5,938 nt of DNA, taken from Pseudomonadota bacterium. GTDB lineage: Bacteria > Pseudomonadota > Alphaproteobacteria > Sphingomonadales > Sphingomonadaceae. A model generated the notes under the pieces. The model was not told the origin of the DNA. It did no database searches and worked only from the letters and a program-made list of their open reading frames with translations. Location: contig JAFAED010000247.1 of assembly GCA_023424275.1 (NCBI GenBank), positions 1 through 5,938 of the forward strand, written 5' to 3'. The translations under genes and the position numbers were made by a program. Every line of letters starts with the position of its first letter. Position 1 is the stretch's first letter. This document shows positions 1 to 5,938 of this stretch, piece after piece.

Positions 1-1203
1 CTTCCAGCGGTCTTCGGCAGCGTGCGGCAAATCAACCTTGATGGAAAGACTGTTGTTCCGGGCTACATCGATTCCCATACCCACACGCACAATCAATATG
101 CGCAGGATCTCGCGCTGCTTCCCGAGCATAAATGGGGCTATTATGCGACGCTCGCTGCCGGTGTCACGACAATATTCGATCCCTCTGCCGACGATCAGGC
201 GGTGTTCGCGCAAGCAGAACTCGTCGATTCCGGCGCGATGGTTGGGCCGCGGATATTCTCGACGGGAAGGATCGTCGGCGGCGACAATTTCTATGCTGGC
301 GACCGCTACCTTTACCGAGACATATCCAACATCGAACAGGCGCGGCAAATATTGCGCGACCGGCTCGACATTGGCGCCATCTACGCCAAATCCTATCTGT
401 TGAATCGGCCCGCGCGGATGCGGCTCAACGAAGCCGCGCGCGAACTTGGTATCGCGGTCGCGCTCGAGGGGCGTGTCGAGGAAGCTATCGAGAATTATCG
501 AATGGACCGCGAAGCCAATACGACGATCGAACATGATCCCGACGTCGCACAGCGGTCCGACTGGATTGCGCTATTAGGGCAATCTAAAGCAAAGATCACT
601 CTGACAGCCTATTCCTTCAATTTCGATCCTGTCGAGCGCCTCGGCAACGGCCGAGTACCGGCAGATATTTCGGGATCCAAGCGTTTCGCGCGCTTTTCGT
701 CGCCCCAAGAGCGTGAGAGTGAAGACTTCACGCTTTCGCGCGCGCGAGCCGGTCCGACCAGTGCCCTGCTTGTCGAGCAATTTGATTCGATCCTGCGTCT
801 GCATCGCGCCGGAGCCGAACTCACCTATGGCGCCCATAGCCAATCGAGCCATCCTCTTCATTTCCAACTATGGCAGCTTGCGGCAGGCGGCTTCTCGAAC
901 GAAGAGGTTCTTCAGATCGCCACAATCAACGGCGCCAAAAAGCTTGGCATCGACCGTGACCTTGGATCGATCGAGGCGGGCAAGATCGCCGATCTCGTGG
1001 TCCTGAACGGCGACCCGCTTTCCGACATTTTTGCAACGCGCGACATTGCCTATGTCATGAAAGGCGGCCGAGTTTACGATGGCCCGACGCTCAAGGAAAT
1101 ATTCCCGCGGGTCGGCGAGTGCCGTTACTTCCACGGCTTCGACAAGAGCAGCGATCCGCTGTGCGCGCGCGCCGAGACCGAATGGAGCAAACTAACCCGT
1201 TAG
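1..1203 (+). CDS. Amidohydrolase-superfamily protein, C-terminal part (5' end outside window)
   Basis: The frame is open from base 1, with no stop before TAG at 1201-1203, giving 400 visible residues. The GTG at 22 is only an internal codon, because the residues before it already read as amidohydrolase sequence. Numbering from base 1, the domain begins with GKTVVPGYID and a metal-type HxH (H26, H28, within SHTHTH). It continues with GVTTIFDPS (about 54-62), K130 in AKSY (likely carboxylated-lysine position), H178 in TIEHD, H279 in YGAHSQ, and the C-terminal signature ATINGAKKLGIDRDLGSIEAGKIADLVVLNGDP (split here as ATINGAKKLG at about 307 and EAGKIADLVVLNGDP at about 325). This order matches the amidohydrolase half of large exported proteins with an N-terminal TolB-like propeller; that propeller is inferred and not visible here. 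Such enzymes hydrolyse amide-type bonds and some relatives are dipeptidases, but the substrate here is unknown. Two histidines I expect between E156 and H178 are missing. The only two visible cysteines (C374, C388) lie in the tail. The family call is firm; activity is uncertain. Confidence 0.9.
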   Translation, partial: LPAVFGSVRQINLDGKTVVPGYIDSHTHTHNQYAQDLALLPEHKWGYYATLAAGVTTIFDPSADDQAVFAQAELVDSGAMVGPRIFSTGRIVGGDNFYAGDRYLYRDISNIEQARQILRDRLDIGAIYAKSYLLNRPARMRLNEAARELGIAVALEGRVEEAIENYRMDREANTTIEHDPDVAQRSDWIALLGQSKAKITLTAYSFNFDPVERLGNGRVPADISGSKRFARFSSPQERESEDFTLSRARAGPTSALLVEQFDSILRLHRAGAELTYGAHSQSSHPLHFQLWQLAAGGFSNEEVLQIATINGAKKLGIDRDLGSIEAGKIADLVVLNGDPLSDIFATRDIAYVMKGGRVYDGPTLKEIFPRVGECRYFHGFDKSSDPLCARAETEWSKLTR

Positions 1204-1341
1204 GGGAGGGCCGTCGGTCCTGACACGCGTATCGTAAGGCTGAGCGTCGCGCCCACCGATCTGCATACGATCGTTCCGGATCGCGAATGCCGCTTGGCCC
1301 GCGCCGTTTGCCGTGCGGTCGCTGCCCCGGGGATAGCCATT

Positions 1342-1347
1342 GAAAGG
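1342..1347 (+). promoter_or_regulatory. Ribosome binding site deciding the receptor start
   Basis: GAAAGG lies six bases before the ATG at 1354. It favours that ATG over the upstream in-frame TTG at 1294. The ATG is also followed directly by a signal peptide, whereas the 20 extra residues from the TTG would put a charged, non-signal stretch in front of it. Confidence 0.7.
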
Positions 1348-1353
1348 TATGGA

Positions 1354-3891
1354 ATGTCGTCACTTTTTCTCCGAGGAAACGCCACAACATGCGCCGCCTT
1401 CCTCGCGTCGGGATTGGTGCTCGCTCCGGCTGCTGCCGCGCAAGCGGGGCAGACTCAATCGGGCGAAATAGTTGCTCCGCCGGAAGCCGAAATCGTTGTG
1501 ACCGCCCCTGTCGACCTGTGGGGAAAGGCACTGGAGCCGCCGGTCTCGACCATCGGCGCGGCCGGGATCGAACGCATGGCTGCCGATACGATCGATGATT
1601 TGCTTGGAAGGCTCCCGGCTGCTGCCGGATCGGATCAACCCGTCGTGCTCGTCAATGGCGCGCGGGCCGATGGTATCGGGATAGGAAGCTACCCGCCCGA
1701 AGCGATCGAACGCATCGAGGTGATGTCGCCCCAAGTCGCGGCGCAATATGGCTATGAGCCCGGCCGCAAACTCCTCAATATCGTCTTGAAGCGCCGATTC
1801 GACCGGGCGATCGTGCTCGCGAATGCGCGCAGCGCGACGCAGGGCGGCGGCGGCGAATATGGCGCCTCGGTCGATCATATACGTCTCACCGGCAAGGCAA
1901 GGCGGCGTGTCCGGCTTGAGTTTGCCTTGGGGGACCGGTTGCTCGAAGTTGATCGCACCATTCCTGTACGGTCGCCGGCATACAGCCTTGACGGGCTGAT
2001 CCGCTCGGCGATCCCGGGCAATGAAATCGACCCCGCGCTCACTAGTCTGGCGGGCTTTTCCGTCACTCGCGCGCATCTTCGCGGCGGCGCCGGGACGCCG
2101 CTGACGCTCAGCGATTTTGTCCCTGTTACAGACGGGCCCGTGCAGCTCGACGACAGCGCTTACCGGACAATATTGCCTTCCACCCGGTCGGCTATTCTCA
2201 CGACCGAGCTCACTGCTCCGATGGGAAACTTTAATTCATCGCTGAAGCTTCAAGCGGGCTATCGAAGGTCCACGCGACTGCTCGGCCTGTCGACCGCAAG
2301 CCTGCTCATCCCTGCGTCCAATCCCTTCTCGCCCTTCGCGCGCGATATCATCCTCGATCGCGCTTGGGATGGCAGCGGCGCGCTCGCAGGGCGCGAACGA
2401 CACCTCGGCGCATCGGCTGTCGCTGCGCTCATCGGCGGAGCGGGCGGATGGCAGCTCGGAATCTCGACAAGCTACCGCGTCGGCTTTTCGCGCTCGCATA
2501 TCGATCTCGGGCCCGACCTTGGCGAAACCGATGCCGCGATCACGGCTGGCGCGGTCGATCTTTTTGCGCTTGGGGCGCCTACGATTCTTGCCGACGGCCG
2601 AAACACGACCGTCCAGACGGCACAGATCAGTGCAAATGCCTCGCGAAAGCTGATGACATTACCGGCAGGTCCGGTGAACCTCGCCCTGACAGGCGAGGCT
2701 ATCGCGACACGATCGGACATGTCCCCGTCCGGCGATAAGCCAGGACGCATCGCCGGCCGGGCAAGCGTGACGGGAAGCACGGCGTTCACCCTGCCGCTCA
2801 ATAGTTCGTCCCAAGGACTATTTCGGGCGCTGGGGCGGGTTGCCCTACAGTTGACCGCTGGCGGTGGTGCGGCCCGCGATGAGCGCGCCCGCGTCCAGCT
2901 CGGCTATGGACTCCATTGGGAGCCGCACACTTTGATCCAGCTGAACCTCTCGGAGCAGGTCGCGACCACGCCTCCAATGACCGACGTGCTGACAGAGCCG
3001 CTCGTCGAGACACCGAATGTTCGCAGTTTCGATTTCGTCGCTGGCGAGCGCGTCGATGTCGTGCGCATCACGGGGGGTAACCCCGGACTCCGCAATGCCA
3101 CCGAGAAATCCCTGAACCTAGGCGCGTCGCTCACTCTCCCATCGCTCGGCGGACTGACGATTGGCACAAAGTTCCGCCGCGACAAAATCCGCAACGCGAT
3201 CGGTCAATTGCCCGCGCCCACGGCTGCAGTCGAGCGGGCCTTTCCAGATCGTTTTTTGAGGAATGACGGCGGCACGCTGGTTCGCATCGACGCGCGCCCG
3301 ATCAATATTGCGCATGCGCTGACCAAGAGTCTGGAGACCAGTCTGACCTGGGTCAGCGGTGCGAGTGGCGACGACGAGGAGGAGGAGCTGGCGAACGACG
3401 TCGGCGCCTCCGATATGCAACTAGGGATGACGCTCCATTTTTACCACAGGTGGAACATGGCCGACCGGGTGGTGCTTCGCGAGGGGCTGCCGCTGCTCGA
3501 CCGATTGGCCGGAGATGGCGGCATGAGCGCAGCCCGCCACAATGTGAGCCTGATGACTGACTTTACTTTCGGCAAGATGGCGGGGGTGCAGGTCACAACC
3601 CGCAAGGCATCTGGCACTGTCGCGAGAAGCGAAAGCACCGAGGAAGCCCCTGGATCCCGGATCGATTTTTCCGGCAAGGCCGAAGTCGATTTGAGACTTT
3701 ACACCAATTTCGGCGCATTCGAAAAAGCGAAGTGGGCGAAGAACCTGCGGCTCGTGCTTGATGTCGCCAACCTCTTCGATAGTCGCGTGTCTGCTACAGA
3801 CCAGAATGGCAATGTCCCCTTCGGCTTCACCCGCGACGAGCTCGACCCGCTCGGCCAGACGGTAAGACTTACGCTACGCAAGATGCTGTGA
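1354..3891 (+). CDS. TonB-dependent outer-membrane receptor with compact plug
   Basis: Complete gene of 845 residues ending in TGA at 3889-3891. It would act in the outer membrane, importing a ligand using energy passed from TonB-ExbB-ExbD. Residues 1 to about 31 are a signal peptide: R7, a hydrophobic run to L23, then an Ala-rich cleavage region near AQA. EIVVTA at 46-51 resembles the TonB-box or pre-plug segment typical of sphingomonad receptors. The plug, about 60-149, is short: IDDLLGRLP, then PVVLVNGARAD (96-106), PPEAIERIEV (114-123), QYGYEPGRKLLNIVLKRRF (131-149). The rest is a predicted beta-barrel with alternating strands and aromatic-poor loops. It includes an NPGLRNATEKSLNLG segment typical of receptor barrels, an acidic loop GDDEEEE (672-678), and a late strand LVLDVANLFD followed by the final VRLTLRKML. 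The last residue is Leu rather than the usual Phe or Trp. The closest style is a group of alpha-proteobacterial receptors of unknown ligand. The gene starts 150 bases after the amidohydrolase stop, same strand, so co-transcription is possible. The receptor call is firm; the ligand is unknown. Confidence 0.93.
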   Translation: MSSLFLRGNATTCAAFLASGLVLAPAAAAQAGQTQSGEIVAPPEAEIVVTAPVDLWGKALEPPVSTIGAAGIERMAADTIDDLLGRLPAAAGSDQPVVLVNGARADGIGIGSYPPEAIERIEVMSPQVAAQYGYEPGRKLLNIVLKRRFDRAIVLANARSATQGGGGEYGASVDHIRLTGKARRRVRLEFALGDRLLEVDRTIPVRSPAYSLDGLIRSAIPGNEIDPALTSLAGFSVTRAHLRGGAGTPLTLSDFVPVTDGPVQLDDSAYRTILPSTRSAILTTELTAPMGNFNSSLKLQAGYRRSTRLLGLSTASLLIPASNPFSPFARDIILDRAWDGSGALAGRERHLGASAVAALIGGAGGWQLGISTSYRVGFSRSHIDLGPDLGETDAAITAGAVDLFALGAPTILADGRNTTVQTAQISANASRKLMTLPAGPVNLALTGEAIATRSDMSPSGDKPGRIAGRASVTGSTAFTLPLNSSSQGLFRALGRVALQLTAGGGAARDERARVQLGYGLHWEPHTLIQLNLSEQVATTPPMTDVLTEPLVETPNVRSFDFVAGERVDVVRITGGNPGLRNATEKSLNLGASLTLPSLGGLTIGTKFRRDKIRNAIGQLPAPTAAVERAFPDRFLRNDGGTLVRIDARPINIAHALTKSLETSLTWVSGASGDDEEEELANDVGASDMQLGMTLHFYHRWNMADRVVLREGLPLLDRLAGDGGMSAARHNVSLMTDFTFGKMAGVQVTTRKASGTVARSESTEEAPGSRIDFSGKAEVDLRLYTNFGAFEKAKWAKNLRLVLDVANLFDSRVSATDQNGNVPFGFTRDELDPLGQTVRLTLRKML

Positions 3892-3965
3892 GGCGTGGTG
3901 CCGGTCATCCAGCCGCTATCGAACTGTCGTGCAGAGGCGACATCCCACCAATAGGGGCCGATCCG

Positions 3966-3992
3966 GGCGGTAAGGCCGTATGGCTGGCCGCC
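3966..3992 (+). terminator. Weak terminator-like hairpin after the receptor gene
   Basis: GGCGG at 3966-3970 pairs with CCGCC at 3988-3992. Inside it a shorter GGCC/GGCT stem (with one G-T pair) closes a GTAT loop, separated from the outer stem by a small asymmetric internal loop. TTTC follows, so the U tract is only three bases. It lies 75 bases after the receptor stop, which suits a terminator, but the interrupted stem and short tract make this a tentative call. Confidence 0.3.
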
Positions 3993-4007
3993 TTTCAATT
4001 CTTGTCG

Positions 4008-4079
4008 ATGTCCGATCATTCACATTCGATGCGAGCCCATGAAAATGTCCGGACATCCAGCGCATCTGCGCCGGGACAT
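4008..4079. repeat. ATGTCC/GGACAT half-site cluster with a 12-base palindrome
   Basis: A perfect palindrome, ATGTCCGGACAT, sits at 4045-4056. The same half-site occurs directly at 4008-4013 and inverted (GGACAT) at 4074-4079. Between the palindrome and the last half-site lies a second dyad, GCGCA-TC-TGCGC, at 4060-4071. The first arm of the palindrome can therefore pair with either inverted copy, the distant pairing enclosing the GCGCA stem. The cluster ends about 170 bases before the peptidase ATG. It could be an operator for a dimeric regulator or a structured transcript end; I do not recognise it as a known site. Confidence 0.4.
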
Positions 4080-4242
4080 CATAAGCCGCCGGCGTCACGA
4101 CGATGTTTGATCGGCCGCGCCGGGCGACAGCGACCGCTGCCGTTTATCGACGCGGATTGCACGTCGGTCGATGATAGTGGGACGAGGGGTGCGTAATTGC
4201 GCGCTCCGCACGTCTACTTCCCGACAATCCATTTTCGGGGAC

Positions 4243-4247
4243 GAGGA
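4243..4247 (+). promoter_or_regulatory. Ribosome binding site of the M16 peptidase
   Basis: GAGGA lies four bases before the ATG at 4252, slightly close but with good complementarity to the 16S anti-Shine-Dalgarno. The ATG it serves opens directly into a signal peptide, which fixes the start. Confidence 0.65.
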
Positions 4248-4251
4248 ATTT

Positions 4252-5938
4252 ATGACATCGACGAAGCGTTTCGCGGCCGTGCTGCTTGCCACGGCTGCCC
4301 TTGTTGCAACGCCGGCCTATGCGACGCCCACGGCGAAGGGTGGGCCGGTTGCGGCTACCGCCGACCCGCTCGCTGGGCTCGCGATTGACGTGCCGGCAAA
4401 GAAATTCGTGCTGAAGAATGGCCTCACGCTCATCGTGCATGAGGACAGGTCGGCGCCGCTTGTGGCAGTGAACATCTGGTATCATGTCGGGTCGAAGAAT
4501 GAACCCGCTGGCAAGTCAGGCTTCGCGCATCTCTTTGAGCATCTCGTGTTCAACGGCTCGGAGCATTTCAACGACGACTTCTTCAAGGCGACCCAGAAAC
4601 TCGGCGCGTCCGATCAGAACGGGACCACGTCGGAAGATCGCACCAACTATTTCCAGACGGTGCCCAAGGCGGCGCTCGACAGCATGCTCTGGCTCGAGAG
4701 CGACCGCATGGGACATCTCCTCGGCGCGATCGACCAGGCGAAGCTCGACGAGCAGCGCGCGGTGGTGAAGAACGAGAAGCGCCGCGGCGAGACCAATCCC
4801 TATTCGAAGGCGCAGGATCTCATCATCCGCGGCACGACGCCGGCCGACCATCCCTATGGCCATAGCGTCATCGGTTCGATGGAGGATCTCGACAACGCCT
4901 CGCTCGACGACGTGAAGCAATGGTTCCGTGACTATTATGGCCCGTCGAACGCGGTGATCGTGCTCGCGGGCGACATCACGCCCGAGGAAGCCTTGGCGAA
5001 GGTCGAGAAATATTTCGGGGACATCAATCCGGGCAGCCCCGTGTCGCAGCCGAAAAGCTGGGTGGTGAAGAAGAGCGGGACGGTGCGCGAAACCGCCTAT
5101 GTCCGCGCGGGGCAACCGGTCTTCATTCGGGTGTGGAACACGCCCGACTATGCCGATCCCGACACCGATTATCTCCAGCTCCTCGCGCAGAGCTTGGCCG
5201 GCAGCCGAACGAGCCCGCTCGTCAAACGGCTGGTCATCGACGAGCAGATCGCGACCGGTGCCGACGCGAGCGTGAACAACCGCGAGATCGGCGGCCAGTT
5301 CACGATCAGCGTCACGGCAAAGCCCGGCGTCGATCTCGTGCGCGTCGAGAAGATCGTCGACGAGGAAGTGCGCAAGGCGATCGCCAAGGGGCCGAACCCC
5401 GCCGAGATGGCCAAGGCGCGGACGCAGAATGTCGCGGGCATGGTGCGCGGGCTCGAGGCGATCGGCGGTTTCGGCGGCAAGGCCAATCTTCTCGCCGAAA
5501 GCGAAACCTACCTGGGGTCGCCCGATGCCTGGAAGGAGGCATGGGCACGCTACCGCGCCGCGACGCCCGCCGATCTGCAGGGCGCGGCGAAGCGTTGGCT
5601 CTCGGACGGCGACTATGTGCTTCACATGCTGCCGTTCGGCCAGCTTGCAGCGGCGGGTGAGGGAGTGGATCGCAGCAAGATGCCCGAGCCCGGTGCCGCC
5701 GTGCCGGCGGTGTTTCCGGCGGTCGAGCGCGCCGAGCTTTCGAACGGGCTGAAGCTGGTCGTTGCTCGGCGGGCCGGGGTACCGGTCGTCAATATGTCGC
5801 TACTCGTGAACACCGGCATGGCGGCCGACTGGAAAAATGAAACCTCGGGCGTCGGCGCGTTCGCGGCGGGGTTGATGGACGAGGGCACGAAATCGCGAAC
5901 CGGCGACCAGCTTTCCGATGCGCTCGGCGCCCTGGGAG
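4252..5938 (+). CDS. Secreted M16 (insulinase/pitrilysin-type) zinc metallopeptidase, 3' end outside window
   Basis: An open frame of 562 complete codons runs off the right edge. Residues 1-24 are a signal peptide (K5, R6, a hydrophobic run, cleavage after AYA), so the enzyme should work in the periplasm or attached to the envelope. The N-terminal M16 domain spans about 50-270 and starts with KFVLKNGLTLIVHED. It carries the inverted zinc motif HLFEH at 93-97: H93 and H97 bind zinc and E96 is the catalytic base. The third ligand is probably E175 in VVKNEKR, 78 residues after H97, close to the family spacing. YYGPSNAVIVLAGDI (about 230-244) is the usual strand following the M16 core, and a PF05193-like half follows to about 475. 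A second M16 unit starts near residue 488 (ERAELSNGLKLVV); at the place of HxxEH it reads GVGAFAAGLMDEG, so it is the non-catalytic copy. Two-unit relatives are roughly 900-960 residues, so about 60 percent is visible. Family members degrade peptides enclosed between the two halves. Third codon positions are very GC-rich compared with the amidohydrolase gene. The family call is firm; the natural substrate is unknown. Confidence 0.95.
   Translation, partial: MTSTKRFAAVLLATAALVATPAYATPTAKGGPVAATADPLAGLAIDVPAKKFVLKNGLTLIVHEDRSAPLVAVNIWYHVGSKNEPAGKSGFAHLFEHLVFNGSEHFNDDFFKATQKLGASDQNGTTSEDRTNYFQTVPKAALDSMLWLESDRMGHLLGAIDQAKLDEQRAVVKNEKRRGETNPYSKAQDLIIRGTTPADHPYGHSVIGSMEDLDNASLDDVKQWFRDYYGPSNAVIVLAGDITPEEALAKVEKYFGDINPGSPVSQPKSWVVKKSGTVRETAYVRAGQPVFIRVWNTPDYADPDTDYLQLLAQSLAGSRTSPLVKRLVIDEQIATGADASVNNREIGGQFTISVTAKPGVDLVRVEKIVDEEVRKAIAKGPNPAEMAKARTQNVAGMVRGLEAIGGFGGKANLLAESETYLGSPDAWKEAWARYRAATPADLQGAAKRWLSDGDYVLHMLPFGQLAAAGEGVDRSKMPEPGAAVPAVFPAVERAELSNGLKLVVARRAGVPVVNMSLLVNTGMAADWKNETSGVGAFAAGLMDEGTKSRTGDQLSDALGALG

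Larger units (their letters stand above)
3892..4251 (+). other. Intergenic region of 360 bases without a convincing gene
   Basis: This gap separates the receptor from the M16 peptidase. A 102-codon frame from a GTG at 3888 crosses it, but its product is low-complexity in Arg, Ala, Pro and Ser with no recognisable motif, and nothing supports translation. The gap holds a weak terminator-like hairpin near 3966-3992, an ATGTCC/GGACAT dyad cluster at 4008-4079, and a small inverted repeat (GTGCG at 4189-4193 with CGCAC at 4207-4211) about 40 bases before the peptidase ATG. I could not place a clear -35/-10 promoter. The length suggests the peptidase has its own promoter here, which is inference. 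Confidence 0.6.

Noticed and set aside
1207..1221. Hairpin AGGGCC-GTC-GGTCCT just after the amidohydrolase stop
   Set aside because: Only six pairs including one G-T and no following T tract, so not supportable as a terminator.
1231..1271. ATCGTA at 1231-1236 with inverted TACGAT at 1266-1271 before the receptor gene
   Set aside because: Six bases with a 29-base loop is expected by chance, and no promoter elements flank it.
1294..1353. Upstream TTG start for the receptor, adding 20 residues
   Set aside because: The extension would bury the signal peptide, and the ATG at 1354 has its own well-placed GAAAGG.
1360..2076. 238-codon open frame on the minus strand opposite the receptor start
   Set aside because: Arg- and Ala-rich product without motifs, lying over the signal peptide and plug of a clear receptor gene.
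4157..4178. TTGCAC followed by GATAGT as a promoter for the peptidase
   Set aside because: The spacing is only about 10 bases, too short for a sigma-70 promoter.
3888..4196. 102-codon plus-strand frame starting at a GTG overlapping the receptor stop
   Set aside because: The GTGA overlap could suggest translational coupling, but the product shows no domain, signal or conserved pattern and the frame covers the dyad cluster; more likely chance in GC-rich DNA.
4516..5625. 369-codon open frame on the minus strand opposite the M16 peptidase
   Set aside because: It is the antisense shadow of a high-GC3 gene. Its product is low-complexity in Arg, Ala, Leu and His, and the plus-strand frame has unmistakable M16 motifs.

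Overview
The window is GC-rich DNA with one coding direction throughout. The TonB-dependent receptor carries an EIVVTA segment just after its signal peptide and has the compact plug style common in sphingomonads. The other two genes fit exported proteins of the same group. I read this as an alphaproteobacterial chromosome fragment, most likely Sphingomonadales (Sphingopyxis, Sphingomonas or Novosphingobium type). This is inferred from protein style; no rRNA or other taxonomic marker is present.

Layout: (1) Bases 1-1203 are the C-terminal 400 residues of an amidohydrolase-superfamily protein whose 5' end lies outside the window. It resembles the amidohydrolase half of large exported proteins that carry a TolB-like beta-propeller in front. 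(2) A 150-base gap leads to a complete TonB-dependent outer-membrane receptor of 845 residues, best started at the ATG at 1354 with a good ribosome binding site. (3) A 360-base gap (3892-4251) has no convincing gene, but holds a weak terminator-like hairpin and a cluster of ATGTCC/GGACAT half-sites around a perfect 12-base palindrome. (4) An M16 (insulinase-type) zinc metallopeptidase with a signal peptide starts at 4252 and runs off the right edge after 562 visible codons. It contains a complete active N-terminal M16 domain and the start of a second domain that appears to lack the zinc motif.

Taken together, two probable hydrolases flank an outer-membrane active transporter, which is compatible with capture and breakdown of a peptide or amide-containing compound. 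The substrate is not identifiable from sequence. The M16 gene has clearly stronger GC bias at third codon positions than the amidohydrolase gene and is separated by the longest gap, so it may be an independent transcription unit. No mobile element, CRISPR array, tRNA or rRNA was seen. The most unusual points are the loss of expected histidines in the amidohydrolase, the reduced plug of the receptor, and the dyad-rich element at 4008-4079.
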